DNA of 17,917 nucleotides from JAWLCA01 sp050485905 (GTDB lineage: Bacteria; Pseudomonadota; Alphaproteobacteria; Rhodobacterales; Rhodobacteraceae), in NCBI GenBank assembly GCA_050485905.1, contig JBJHCH010000081.1, forward strand, positions 1 to 17,917. The letters are read 5' to 3'. The translations under genes were made by a program, and so were the position numbers. The notes beneath the pieces were generated by a model, which saw only the letters and a list, made by a program, of their open reading frames with translations, was not told the origin of the DNA and did no database searches. Shown here piece after piece: positions 6,110 to 13,271 of the stretch (the stretch's first letter is position 1; each line of letters starts with the position of its first letter).

Positions 6110-6133
6110 TTCGACATTTCGATGGGACCCGAC

Positions 6134-6598
6134 ATGAAAACCTTCACCGCGACCCCGGCGGACATTTCGAAGAAGTGGATCCTGATCGACGCCGAGGGCG
6201 TCGTTCTGGGCCGTCTCGCTTCGATCGTCGCCATGCGCCTGCGTGGCAAGCACAAGGCCACCTTCACGCCCCACATGGACATGGGCGACAACGTCATCAT
6301 CATCAACGCCGACAAGGTGCAGATGACCGGCAACAAGCGCAACGACAAGACTTATTACTGGCACACCGGCCATCCCGGCGGGATCAAGTCGCGCACCGCG
6401 AAGCAGATCCTCGAAGGCGCGCACCCCGAGCGTGTGGTCGAAAAGGCGATCCAGCGGATGCTGCCCGGCAACAAGCTGGCCCGCCAGCAGATGTCAAACC
6501 TGCGCGTCTATGCCGGGGCCGAGCACCCGCACGAGGCGCAGCAGCCCGAAGTGCTGGACGTGAAATCCCTGAACGCCAAGAACACTCGGAGCGCATGA
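6134..6598 (+). CDS. rplM: 50S ribosomal protein L13
   Basis: L13 is an early-assembly protein of the large ribosomal subunit. The 154-residue sequence shows the family pattern: KTFTATPADISKKWILIDAEGVVLGRLAS, LRGKHKATFTPHMDMGD, VIIINADKVQMTGNKRNDKTYYWHTGHPGGIK and the C-terminal VYAGAEHPHEAQQPEVLDV. I chose ATG 6134 because homologues begin MKTF. An in-frame ATG at 6122 would add four residues, and GGGA 6 bases before 6134 serves as ribosome binding site. The stop overlaps an ATGA before rpsI, the usual L13-S9 operon. Confidence 0.97.
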   Translation: MKTFTATPADISKKWILIDAEGVVLGRLASIVAMRLRGKHKATFTPHMDMGDNVIIINADKVQMTGNKRNDKTYYWHTGHPGGIKSRTAKQILEGAHPERVVEKAIQRMLPGNKLARQQMSNLRVYAGAEHPHEAQQPEVLDVKSLNAKNTRSA

Positions 6599-6600
6599 CC

Positions 6601-7098
6601 ATGGCCGAAGACATCAAGACCCTCGAAGGGCTGAAGGACGCCGTTGCCGGCACCCCCGCCGCCGTGGTCGCCGAACCCGACGCCGCACCGCGCGAACCTT
6701 CGCGCGACAAGCTGGGCCGCAGCTATGCCACCGGCAAGCGCAAGGATGCGGTCGCCCGCGTCTGGATCAAGCCGGGTTCCGGCAAGGTCACCGTGAATGG
6801 CAAGGAGATGGGCACCTATTTCGCCCGCCCGGTGCTGCAGATGATCCTGCGCCAGCCGTTCCAGGTCGCCGGCGTGGAAAACCAGTTCGACGTGATGGCC
6901 ACGGTCGCCGGCGGCGGCCTGTCCGGTCAGGCGGGGGCCGTGAAGCACGGTATTTCCAAGGCGCTGCAACTTTACGAGCCCAGCTTGCGCGGCGCACTGA
7001 AGGCGGCAGGCTTCCTGACCCGCGACAGCCGCGTGGTCGAGCGGAAGAAATACGGCAAGCGAAAGGCCCGTCGCAGCTTCCAGTTCTCCAAGCGCTGA
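6601..7098 (+). CDS. rpsI: 30S ribosomal protein S9
   Basis: S9 is a small-subunit protein whose C-terminal tail reaches the P-site tRNA. The body (from about residue 38) reads GRSYATGKRKDAVARVWIKPG, GKVTVNGKEMGTYF, VAGGGLSGQAGAVKHGISKAL and ends RKKYGKRKARRSFQFSKR, with the invariant SKR terminus. The protein is 165 residues, longer than the ~130 of E. coli because of an acidic, Ala/Pro-rich N-terminal extension that is usual in this alphaproteobacterial group. GGAG lies 9 bases before ATG 6601. A second ATG at 6595, overlapping the rplM stop as ATGA, would add Met-Thr and is possible but too close to the Shine-Dalgarno. Confidence 0.97.
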   Translation: MAEDIKTLEGLKDAVAGTPAAVVAEPDAAPREPSRDKLGRSYATGKRKDAVARVWIKPGSGKVTVNGKEMGTYFARPVLQMILRQPFQVAGVENQFDVMATVAGGGLSGQAGAVKHGISKALQLYEPSLRGALKAAGFLTRDSRVVERKKYGKRKARRSFQFSKR

Positions 7099-7131
7099 CG
7101 CGCAAGAGTGCGTCGAAGCGATCCAAGCCAG

Positions 7132-7160
7132 AAAAAGCGCGGCCCCGGCCGCGCTTTTTT
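7132..7160. terminator. Strong bidirectional intrinsic terminator between rpsI and the lytic transglycosylase gene
   Basis: Five A's, a GC-rich stem (AGCGCGGC paired with GCCGCGCT, short C-rich loop) and six T's (7155-7160) form a textbook terminator 35-60 bases after the rpsI stop. The A-run on the left side becomes a T-run on the minus strand, so it should also end the convergent lytic transglycosylase transcript (stop at 7211). Confidence 0.93.
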
Positions 7161-7210
7161 CATTCACTGATGGGCGCACGCGATGCAAACCGCGATTGCG
7201 ACCGGCCAGT

Positions 7211-8377
7211 TTACCGCAGCCGGTTCAGCAGCGCGGGCGTCGGCCAGGCGTCGGCAGGCAGGCCGAGCCGCGTCTGTTCGGCCTGCACCGCGGGGCGGGT
7301 CATCGCCCCCAGGATTCCATCCACCCCACCGACATCGTGGCCCAGCGCCTGCAGTTGGCGCTGAAGCTCCATCATCTGCTCGCCGGAAAGCCCGGTTTCG
7401 GGGTTGCCCGCGTCATAGACCGGCGCCCCGGCAAGGCGGGTGGCGAAGTAAGCAGCCGTGGTGACATAGGTCAGGCTGCGGTTCCATTCGAACAGCACCG
7501 AAAAGTTGGGATACGCGAGGAAAGCCGGCCCCCGCCGCCCCATCGGTAGTAGGACCGAGGCCGGCAGGTCGGGCCGCAGCAGATCGCCGTCGCGCGCACG
7601 CACGCCGTCAGCCGCCCAGTCGGCCACTGGGCGGGCGGTTTCCAGCCCGGTCTGCGCCCAGTCGAGCGACTCCGGCACGGTGATTTCCTGCAACCATGGC
7701 TCATCCGCGCGCCAGCCGAGGCCGCGCAGCATGTTGGCGCCTGACAGGATCGCATCGGGGACCGAGGATTTCAGATCCACCCGCCCGTCGCCGTCACCGT
7801 CTATGCCGCGGGTCAGGATGTCGGCGGGCAGCATCTGCAGCATGCCGATTTCCCCCGCCCAGGCGCCCTGGGTGCGGGCGGGGTCGAAATCGCCGCGGTC
7901 GGTCAGGGCGACGGCGGCGATGACATGGGGGCGGAACAGGTCGGGCCGGCGGCAGTCGTGCGCCAGCGTGACCAGCGCGTTGCGGGTGTTGTAGTCGCCC
8001 TGCACCGCGCCGTAGTCGGTTTCGAACGCCATGAAGGACAGCAGGATCCAGCGCGAGACGCCGAATTCCGCCTCGGCCCGGTCATAGGCGGCGGCGTGGC
8101 GCTGGGCATGGGCGCGGCCGTTCTGAAGCCGGTTCTGGCTGATCAGCGCGCGCGAGAAGTCGATGAAATCGCGGCGAAAGATGCCCTGTCCGCGGTCGGC
8201 GCGGATGACCCGTTCGTCGCGCTGCACGCCCTGAAAAAAGCGGTCGATGGCGGATTGCGGATGTCCCGCGGCGGCTGCCTCGGCCCGCAGCCCGTCGACA
8301 AAGGCCCGGAAATCACCGCCGCAGGCAAGGGCCGCGGGCGCGGTCAGGATCAGGGCGGCGGTAAGAATGGCGCGCAT
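7211..8377 (-). CDS. Lytic murein transglycosylase, MltB type, with peptidoglycan-binding domain
   Basis: This periplasmic enzyme cleaves peptidoglycan glycan strands to 1,6-anhydro ends. Residues 1-18 are a signal peptide (RAILTAALILTAPAALA). The C at 19 follows an A-L-A rather than a clear L-A-A/G lipobox, so a soluble form is more likely than a lipoprotein. The MltB-type SLT domain (about 22-325) has the catalytic glutamate in AFETDYGAVQGDY (E119), the GEIGMLQMLP substrate segment (175-184) and the DGDGDGRVDLKSSVPDAI region (193-210). A peptidoglycan-binding domain 1 follows (about 330-388: LQRQLQALGHDVGGVDGILG). Length 388 is normal. GGGGGAA lies about 4 bases before the ATG. A candidate promoter is at 8403-8430. 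Confidence 0.94.
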   Translation of the reverse strand: MRAILTAALILTAPAALACGGDFRAFVDGLRAEAAAAGHPQSAIDRFFQGVQRDERVIRADRGQGIFRRDFIDFSRALISQNRLQNGRAHAQRHAAAYDRAEAEFGVSRWILLSFMAFETDYGAVQGDYNTRNALVTLAHDCRRPDLFRPHVIAAVALTDRGDFDPARTQGAWAGEIGMLQMLPADILTRGIDGDGDGRVDLKSSVPDAILSGANMLRGLGWRADEPWLQEITVPESLDWAQTGLETARPVADWAADGVRARDGDLLRPDLPASVLLPMGRRGPAFLAYPNFSVLFEWNRSLTYVTTAAYFATRLAGAPVYDAGNPETGLSGEQMMELQRQLQALGHDVGGVDGILGAMTRPAVQAEQTRLGLPADAWPTPALLNRLR

Positions 8378-8402
8378 CGGTTCCCCCGGTTTGGACTGGA
8401 TG

Positions 8403-8430
8403 AGCCTAGCAGCGTGGAGCGATGAGGCAA
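8403..8430 (-). promoter_or_regulatory. Candidate promoter for the lytic transglycosylase gene
   Basis: On the minus strand TTGCCT (8430 to 8425), a 16-base spacer and TAGGCT (8408 to 8403) lie 26 bases before the ATG at 8377. The hexamers fit the relaxed alphaproteobacterial pattern. The remaining part of the gap (8431-8487) contains only a short CCCCG/CGGGG hairpin (8453-8465) without a T-run. Confidence 0.4.
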
Positions 8431-8487
8431 GGCTACGCTGGGACCGGCGAGGCCCCGGCTCGGGGGCAGGGGCGTCACTGACCAGGA

Positions 8488-9462
8488 TCAGCCCCGCCCG
8501 TGAGGTTCGTCATAGGTCAGGATCGGGTTGATCGGGATGATCCGGTTCGGATTTATCGTGTCGTGGCTGTAGTGGTAGTGGCGGACGACATGATCCAGAT
8601 TGAACGTCGCTGCCACGCCCGGCCACTGGTACAACTCGCGCAGGTATCCGGTCACGTTCGGGTAGTCGATCAGCCGCCGCCGGTTGCACTTGAAATGCAG
8701 ATGATAGACCGGGTCGAACCGCAGCAGCGTGGTCAGGGTACGCCAGTCGGCCTCGGTCACGCGGTCCCCCACCAGGTAGCGGTTGCCGCCCAGATGCTGC
8801 TCCAGCCAGTCCAACGTCTCGAACACCTCGGCCACCGCCTCGTCATAGGCATCCTGGCTCGTGGCGAAGCCGGCCCGATAGACGCCATTGTTCAGCCCGT
8901 CGTAGATGCGCCCGTTCACCGCGTCGATGTCGTCGCGCAGATCCGTCGGCCAATAGTCGTCGGTGTTGCCGGTGATGCCGTCGAAGGCCGAATTGAACAT
9001 GCGGATGATCTCGGCCGATTCGTTCGACACGATGGTCTCTCGCTCCCCGTCCCAGAGAACCGGCACGGTCACGCGACCCGACACGTCAGGTTTCGCGCGG
9101 GTGTAGATGTCGCGCAGGAAGGGCAGGCCGAACAGGTCGTCGCCGGTCGCGCCGGGAAAGTCGGTGGCGAATGTCCAGCCATCGTTCAGCATGTCGGGAT
9201 GCACGACCGAGACGCCGATGTGATCGGTCAGCCCCTTCAGCGCGCGAAAGATCAGCGTCCGGTGCGCCCAGGGGCAGGCGTAGGAGACATAGAGGTGGTA
9301 GCGCCCGCTTTCGGCCCTGAACCCGCCCTGCCCCGTCGCGCCGGCGCTGCCGTCGGCGGTGATCCAGTTGCGGAAGCCCGCGGTGGAGCGGACGAACTTG
9401 CCGCCCGATTTCTTCGTGTCGTACCAGCCCGATTCCCAGCGGCCGTTGACCAGTCGTCCCAT
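8488..9462 (-). CDS. Glutathionyl-hydroquinone reductase (Xi-class glutathione transferase, YqjG/PcpF/ECM4 type)
   Basis: This cytoplasmic enzyme reduces glutathionyl-hydroquinones to hydroquinones and free glutathione. The 324-residue protein shows the Xi-class features. The N-terminal arm has GRWESGWYDTKKSGGKFVR. The active-site motif SYACPWAHRTLIFRALKGL carries the catalytic cysteine at residue 63. SVVHPDMLNDGWTF, VPVLWDGERETIVSNESAEIIRMFN and RYLVGDRVTEADWRTLTTLLRFDPVYHLHFKCN mark the GST C-terminal domain. Length matches the family (about 320-330). I chose ATG 9462 because GGAGGG lies 4 bases before it and homologues start MGxLVxGxW; longer in-frame starts (9474, 9552) lie in the divergent promoter region. 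Confidence 0.95.
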   Translation of the reverse strand: MGRLVNGRWESGWYDTKKSGGKFVRSTAGFRNWITADGSAGATGQGGFRAESGRYHLYVSYACPWAHRTLIFRALKGLTDHIGVSVVHPDMLNDGWTFATDFPGATGDDLFGLPFLRDIYTRAKPDVSGRVTVPVLWDGERETIVSNESAEIIRMFNSAFDGITGNTDDYWPTDLRDDIDAVNGRIYDGLNNGVYRAGFATSQDAYDEAVAEVFETLDWLEQHLGGNRYLVGDRVTEADWRTLTTLLRFDPVYHLHFKCNRRRLIDYPNVTGYLRELYQWPGVAATFNLDHVVRHYHYSHDTINPNRIIPINPILTYDEPHGRG

Positions 9463-9650
9463 TATGCCCTCCATACCTTTCGAACTCACATAAGCCCTGC
9501 GCGTTCCTGCGCAATTTTGCGCGATTGGCAAATGGGGTGTGCGCCAGCGCACGGAGCGTTAACGAAGTTTCGGAAATCCGTTGAATTTCAATTACATTCT
9601 CTTGATTTCGTGCGGGGCAGGTTCATGCTTTGCCGTGGGGGAGTGCTGCC

Positions 9651-10001
9651 ATGTTCGAGTTTCTGCCACGGGAGATCCGTTCTGGCTTGCTGGAGGCAGA
9701 GCGGCGCGCGGCGCGCAAACGCTCTCGCCTTCGGGTGCAGGCGGGCGATGCGGTCTATCCGGTGCTGCGATCCTGGCCCGGCGGGTTCGCGCTGGATGCG
9801 GCGACGACTCCGGCCCTGCGGGGGCTGGTCGACCTTTATGACGGCAGCCGCCACTTGGCCACCTGCCTGATCGTCGCATCGGCCGAGGAAGGGGGCGAAC
9901 TGGTCTGCGACTACAAGCGCAGCACGGCCGTTGCCGACCGCGCCGCGCTCGATTTCGCGATCGACCCCGATCATCCTGTGGGGCTGCTGCCCCGCGCCTG
10001 A
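9651..10001 (+). CDS. Conserved hypothetical protein, possibly PilZ-like
   Basis: This 116-residue soluble protein is one I recognise only as a small conserved Rhodobacterales type (from memory). It begins MFEFLPREIRSGLLEAERRAARKRSRLRVQAG, then has YPVLRSWPGGFALDA, RGLVDLYDGSRHLATCLIVASAEEGGELVCDYKR. A basic stretch with Arg pairs, followed about 20 residues later by a xxSxxGGFxL segment and beta-rich sequence ending in a charged strand, resembles the layout of a PilZ domain (c-di-GMP binding). The exact RxxxR and D/NxSxxG motifs are not both intact, so this is tentative. GGGGGAG lies 7 bases before ATG 9651; a TTG at 9630 would extend it by seven residues. The divergent glutathionyl-hydroquinone reductase gene starts 188 bases away, and the stop is 3 bases from that of the convergent lyase. 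Confidence 0.75.
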   Translation: MFEFLPREIRSGLLEAERRAARKRSRLRVQAGDAVYPVLRSWPGGFALDAATTPALRGLVDLYDGSRHLATCLIVASAEEGGELVCDYKRSTAVADRAALDFAIDPDHPVGLLPRA

Positions 10002-10004
10002 TTT

Positions 10005-11177
10005 CTATTGCAGGTCTGCAAAGGCATCGGTCAGCCGCGCCGCAGCCTCTTCGACTTTCGCCCGCGGCGTTGCAAAGTTGAAGCGCAGATGCGTCTCGCC
10101 GCCCCGACCGAAGGTGGGACCGTGATTGACGCAAACGCGCGCCGTCTTCTCCACCCGCTGCAGTGCCTCATCCATGTCCATGCCGGTATCTGCAAAATCG
10201 ACCCAGGACAGATAGGTCGCCTCCAGCGGCATCGACCGCAAGCCGGGGATCGCCGCAATGGCTGCGTCAAGGATCTGCCGGTTGCCGTCCAGATAGCGCA
10301 CGAGGGCATCGACCCATTCCGCGCCCTCGGGGCTGTAGGCGGCGGTCGCCATGTGCATGCCGAAGGCGTTGGGCGAAATGCCGTGCGCGGCCATCTTTGC
10401 GGCAAAGTCGCGGCGCAGCCCCTCGTCCGGGATGATGACGTTGCCGACATGGGCGCCGGCGATGTTGAAGGTCTTGGTCGTCGCGGTCAGCATCACCAGC
10501 CGGTCGAGGCAGTCCGGCGCGGCCAGCGTCATCGGAACATGGCGCTGGCCGGGATAGACCAGGTCGTGATGGATCTCGTCCGACACCAGGATCAGCCCGT
10601 GGCGGCGGGCGAAATCGGCCACTTCGCGCAGCTCCTCCCGCGTCCAGACGCGGCCGCCGGGATTGTGCGGCGAGCACAGGATCACCATGCGCTCGGTCCC
10701 GGTAATCAGCTCGTCATAGGCGTCGAAATCCATCCGGTAGCGGCCGTCCACATCCACCAGCGGGCATTCGACAACCTGCCGCCCGGCGGCGCGGATCACG
10801 CGGGCAAAGGCGTGATAGACCGGGGTGAACAAGACGACCCCATCGCCCGGCCGGGTCCAGGTATCGACGCACATTGCCGTGCCGTGGACAAGCCCGTGGG
10901 TGGTGAAGATGGCCTTCGGGTCCACCTGCCAGCCGTGGCGGGTGTCCATCCACCAGCGGATCGCCTCCAGATAGGCCGTGTCGTCGCCGAAATAGCCGAA
11001 GATGCCGTGGTCGGCCATCCGCCGCACCGCCGCCTGCACGCAGTCGGGGGCGCGAAAATCCATGTCGGCGACCCACATCGCAATCCCGTCGTCGGCCGAG
11101 ACCCCGTAGCGCGCCTCCATCATGTCCCATTTCACCGAATGGGTGCCGCGCCGGTCGATGATCGTGTCGAAATCCAT
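10005..11177 (-). CDS. PLP-dependent C-S lyase / aminotransferase, PatB/MalY type
   Basis: This 390-residue fold-type I PLP enzyme belongs to the MalY/PatB branch of cystathionine beta-lyases, which split cystathionine or cysteine conjugates to thiol, pyruvate and ammonia. Visible motifs are FDTIIDRRGTHSVKWD at the N-terminus, MWVADMDFRAPDCV, GIFGYFGDD, the PLP-ring stacking TPVYHAF (118-124), CSPHNPGGRVWTREEL (168-183), LILVSDEIHHDLVYPG with the PLP-pyridine Asp at 200, and the Schiff-base lysine in TATTKTFNIAG (K235). RFNFATPR near the end supplies the carboxylate-binding Arg. AGGAG lies 6-7 bases before the ATG. A candidate promoter lies 24-52 bases upstream. Confidence 0.93.
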   Translation of the reverse strand: MDFDTIIDRRGTHSVKWDMMEARYGVSADDGIAMWVADMDFRAPDCVQAAVRRMADHGIFGYFGDDTAYLEAIRWWMDTRHGWQVDPKAIFTTHGLVHGTAMCVDTWTRPGDGVVLFTPVYHAFARVIRAAGRQVVECPLVDVDGRYRMDFDAYDELITGTERMVILCSPHNPGGRVWTREELREVADFARRHGLILVSDEIHHDLVYPGQRHVPMTLAAPDCLDRLVMLTATTKTFNIAGAHVGNVIIPDEGLRRDFAAKMAAHGISPNAFGMHMATAAYSPEGAEWVDALVRYLDGNRQILDAAIAAIPGLRSMPLEATYLSWVDFADTGMDMDEALQRVEKTARVCVNHGPTFGRGGETHLRFNFATPRAKVEEAAARLTDAFADLQ

Positions 11178-11201
11178 GGTCCACTCCTGCTGGTCGCGGG
11201 C

Positions 11202-11229
11202 ACCCTAGCGGCTGCGTGGGCACGCGCAA
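11202..11229 (-). promoter_or_regulatory. Candidate promoter for the PatB/MalY-type gene
   Basis: On the minus strand TTGCGC (11229 to 11224), a 16-base spacer and TAGGGT (11207 to 11202) lie 25 bases before the ATG at 11177. It is back to back with the candidate def promoter at 11241-11269. Confidence 0.45.
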
Positions 11230-11240
11230 GGCCACGCCCA

Positions 11241-11269
11241 TTGCGCGCGCGCCGGGCATGCCCTAAATC
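11241..11269 (+). promoter_or_regulatory. Candidate promoter for the def cluster
   Basis: TTGCGC (11241-11246), a 17-base spacer and TAAATC (11264-11269) place the start of transcription about 2-4 bases before the def ATG at 11279. No Shine-Dalgarno sequence is visible before that ATG, which fits a leaderless or almost leaderless mRNA. Confidence 0.4.
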
Positions 11270-11278
11270 CCTGACGCC

Positions 11279-11800
11279 ATGACCCTGCGCCCGATCCTGC
11301 TGCATCCCGACCCGCGCCTGAAAAAGGTCTGCGAACCCGTGGCCGCGATCACCGACGAGATCCGCACGCTGGCCGAGGACATGCTGCAGACGATGTATGA
11401 CGCCCCCGGCGTTGGTCTTGCCGCGCCACAGGTCGGCGTGCTGAAGCGCCTTCTGGTGATGGATTGCGTGAAGGATCCCGAGGCCGAACCGCGCCCGATG
11501 GTCCTGATCAACCCCGCGATCACCTGGATGTCCGAGGAGATGAACACCTACGAAGAGGGCTGCCTTTCGATCCCCGAGCATTATGCCGATGTGACGCGCC
11601 CCGCCGAGGTGCGGGTGCGCTGGACCGATCTGGACGGCACCGCGCAGGAGGAACGCTTCGCCGGCCTCTGGGCGACCTGCGTGCAGCACGAGATCGACCA
11701 CCTGAACGGGCGGCTCTTCCTCGACTACCTCGGCCCGCTGAAACGGCAGATGATCACCCGCAAGATGCAGAAGCTGAAGCGCGAGCAGGCGCGGGCGTGA
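11279..11800 (+). CDS. def: Peptide deformylase (active form)
   Basis: Peptide deformylase removes the formyl group from the N-terminal methionine of new proteins at the ribosome. The 173-residue protein carries all three motifs. Motif 1 is GVGLAAPQVG (44-53). Motif 2 is EGCLSIP (93-99) with metal ligand C95. Motif 3 is QHEIDHLNG (136-144) with ligands H137 and H141 and catalytic E138. It is the first gene of def / def-like / fmt, which pairs removal of the formyl group with its addition by Fmt. The next gene starts directly after the stop (TGAATG). No ribosome binding site is evident before the ATG. Confidence 0.97.
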   Translation: MTLRPILLHPDPRLKKVCEPVAAITDEIRTLAEDMLQTMYDAPGVGLAAPQVGVLKRLLVMDCVKDPEAEPRPMVLINPAITWMSEEMNTYEEGCLSIPEHYADVTRPAEVRVRWTDLDGTAQEERFAGLWATCVQHEIDHLNGRLFLDYLGPLKRQMITRKMQKLKREQARA

Positions 11801-12304
11801 ATGGCCGCCCGCCCCTGCCTGCCCTGGCCCGACCGGCGGCTGCGCACCCCGGCCGCCGCCGTGGCGGAGATCACCGACGAGGTCCGCCGTATCTGGACCG
11901 ACATGATCGACACGATGGAGGCGATGCCCGGCGTGGGCCTCGCCGCGCCGCAGATCGGGGTGATGCTGCGGCTGGCGGTGGTCGATGCCTCGACCGCGCG
12001 CGGGCAGGCGGTGCGGATGGCCAATCCGGTGGTGCTGCACGCCAGCGGCCGGATGCGGGAGCATGAGGAAGCCAGCCCGAACCTGCCCGGCGTCTCGGCC
12101 ATGATCGAACGCCCCCGCGCCGTGACGGTGCGGTTCCTGAACGCGGAGGGCGAGATGGAGGAGCGCGATTTCGTCCAGCTCTGGGCGACATCGGTGCAGC
12201 ATCAGGTCGACCATCTGGCGGGGCGGATGTATTTCGACCGCCTCAGCCCGCTGAAGCGCAAGATGCTGCTGGCGCGCGCCGAAAAGATCGGGCGGCGGGC
12301 ATGA
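11801..12304 (+). CDS. Peptide deformylase paralogue lacking active-site residues
   Basis: This 167-residue protein is clearly homologous to Def along its whole length (DRRLRTPAAAV, TDMIDTMEAMPGVGLAAPQIGV, VQLWATSVQHQVDHLAGRMYFDRL). Motif 1 is intact (44-53). In motif 2 the EGCLSIP is changed to EASPNLP (90-96), so the metal-binding Cys is Ser92 and the following Leu is Pro. In motif 3 HEIDH is HQVDH (134-138), so the catalytic Glu is Gln135. The two His ligands remain. By known deformylase chemistry it should be inactive or do something else. It is not decayed: the frame is intact and coupled to both neighbours (11800/11801 junction; ATGA overlap with fmt). I infer a conserved non-deformylase role, perhaps binding of formyl-Met peptides or ribosomes. 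Confidence 0.93.
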   Translation: MAARPCLPWPDRRLRTPAAAVAEITDEVRRIWTDMIDTMEAMPGVGLAAPQIGVMLRLAVVDASTARGQAVRMANPVVLHASGRMREHEEASPNLPGVSAMIERPRAVTVRFLNAEGEMEERDFVQLWATSVQHQVDHLAGRMYFDRLSPLKRKMLLARAEKIGRRA

Positions 12305-13212
12305 GGGTCGTCTTCATGGGCACGCCCGATTTCTCGGTCCCCGCGCTGGAGGCGCTGGCCGGCGCGCACGACATCGCCGCCGTCTACACCCAGCCGCCCC
12401 GCCCGGCGGGTCGCGGCAAGCAGCCCCGCCCCAGCCCGGTGCAGGCCCGCGCCGAAACCCTCGGCCTGCCCGTCTGCCATCCCGTCAGCCTGAAGGGCGC
12501 CGAGGCCCAAGCGGAGTTTGTGGCGCTGAAGGCCGATGTGGCGGTGGTCGTCGCCTACGGGTTGATCCTGCCGCAGCCGGTGCTCGACGCCCCCCGCCAC
12601 GGCTGCCTGAACATCCACGCCTCGCTTCTGCCGCGCTGGCGCGGGGCGGCGCCGATCCACCGCGCCGTGATGGCGGGCGACGCGGAATCCGGCGTCTGCA
12701 TCATGCAGATGGAGGCGGGGCTGGACACCGGCCCGGTCCTGCTGCGCGAGGCCACCGCCATCGGGGCCGAGGACACCACCGGCGACCTGCACGACCGGCT
12801 GGCCAAAATGGGCGCACGGCTGATCCTCGACGCCCTCGCCCGCGTGCCCGACCTGACGCCCGAACCCCAGCCCGACGCGGGCGTCACCTACGCCGCCAAG
12901 ATCGACAAGGCCGAGGCGCGGGTGGACTGGTCCCGCCCCGCGTCTGCGGTGGATGCCCATATCCGCGGCCTGTCCCCGTTCCCCGGCGCCTGGGGCGATG
13001 CCGCGGGCGAACGCATCAAGCTGCTGCGGAGCCGCCTCGCCCCCGGCGACGGCGTGCCCGGCACGGTGCTGGAGGCCGGGCCGCGGCTGATCGTGGCCTG
13101 CGACGCCGGCGCGGTGGAAATCGTTGAAGCCCAGCGCGGCGGGCGGCGGGCGATGTTGGCAGAAGAACTGCTGCGCGGCCTGCCCCTGCAGCCGGGCGTC
13201 GTGTTGCTCTGA
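12301..13212 (+). CDS. fmt: Methionyl-tRNA formyltransferase
   Basis: Fmt transfers a formyl group from 10-formyl-tetrahydrofolate to Met-tRNA(fMet). The 303-residue protein starts MRVVFMGTPDFSVPALEAL, the family signature. It has TQPPRPAGRGKQPRPSPV (the tRNA-contacting loop), LNIHASLLPRWRGAAPI (103-119) with catalytic N104 and H106, and EAGLDTGPVL with D142. The C-terminal OB-like domain (about 205-303) contains AAKIDKAEARVDW and IRGLSPFPGAW. Length is typical. The ATG overlaps the preceding stop by 4 bases (ATGA). Confidence 0.97.
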   Translation: MRVVFMGTPDFSVPALEALAGAHDIAAVYTQPPRPAGRGKQPRPSPVQARAETLGLPVCHPVSLKGAEAQAEFVALKADVAVVVAYGLILPQPVLDAPRHGCLNIHASLLPRWRGAAPIHRAVMAGDAESGVCIMQMEAGLDTGPVLLREATAIGAEDTTGDLHDRLAKMGARLILDALARVPDLTPEPQPDAGVTYAAKIDKAEARVDWSRPASAVDAHIRGLSPFPGAWGDAAGERIKLLRSRLAPGDGVPGTVLEAGPRLIVACDAGAVEIVEAQRGGRRAMLAEELLRGLPLQPGVVLL

Positions 13213-13217
13213 CCGCT

Positions 13218-13245
13218 TTGCCGGCGCCGCGATTCGGACCATAGT
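13218..13245 (+). promoter_or_regulatory. Candidate promoter for the GlsB/YeaQ-type gene
   Basis: TTGCCG (13218-13223), a 16-base spacer and CATAGT (13240-13245) lie in the 59-base gap after fmt. The predicted start would be near 13252, 20 bases before the ATG at 13272. The match is moderate. Confidence 0.35.
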
Positions 13246-13271
13246 GCGGGCGGATTGTCAGGGGTGCAAAG

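Noticed and set aside
6175..6600. N-terminal extension of rpsI back to 6175
   Set aside because: The extension is the rplM gene read in another frame; S9 starts at 6601 (or 6595) with a proper ribosome binding site.
10008..11282. 424-codon open frame on the plus strand
   Set aside because: It is antisense to the PatB/MalY-type gene, whose family motifs are unambiguous; the composition is that of a shadow frame.
11132..12214. 360-codon minus-strand frame across def and the def paralogue
   Set aside because: It is antisense to two clear deformylase-family genes, with no recognisable domain and His/Gln-rich sequence.
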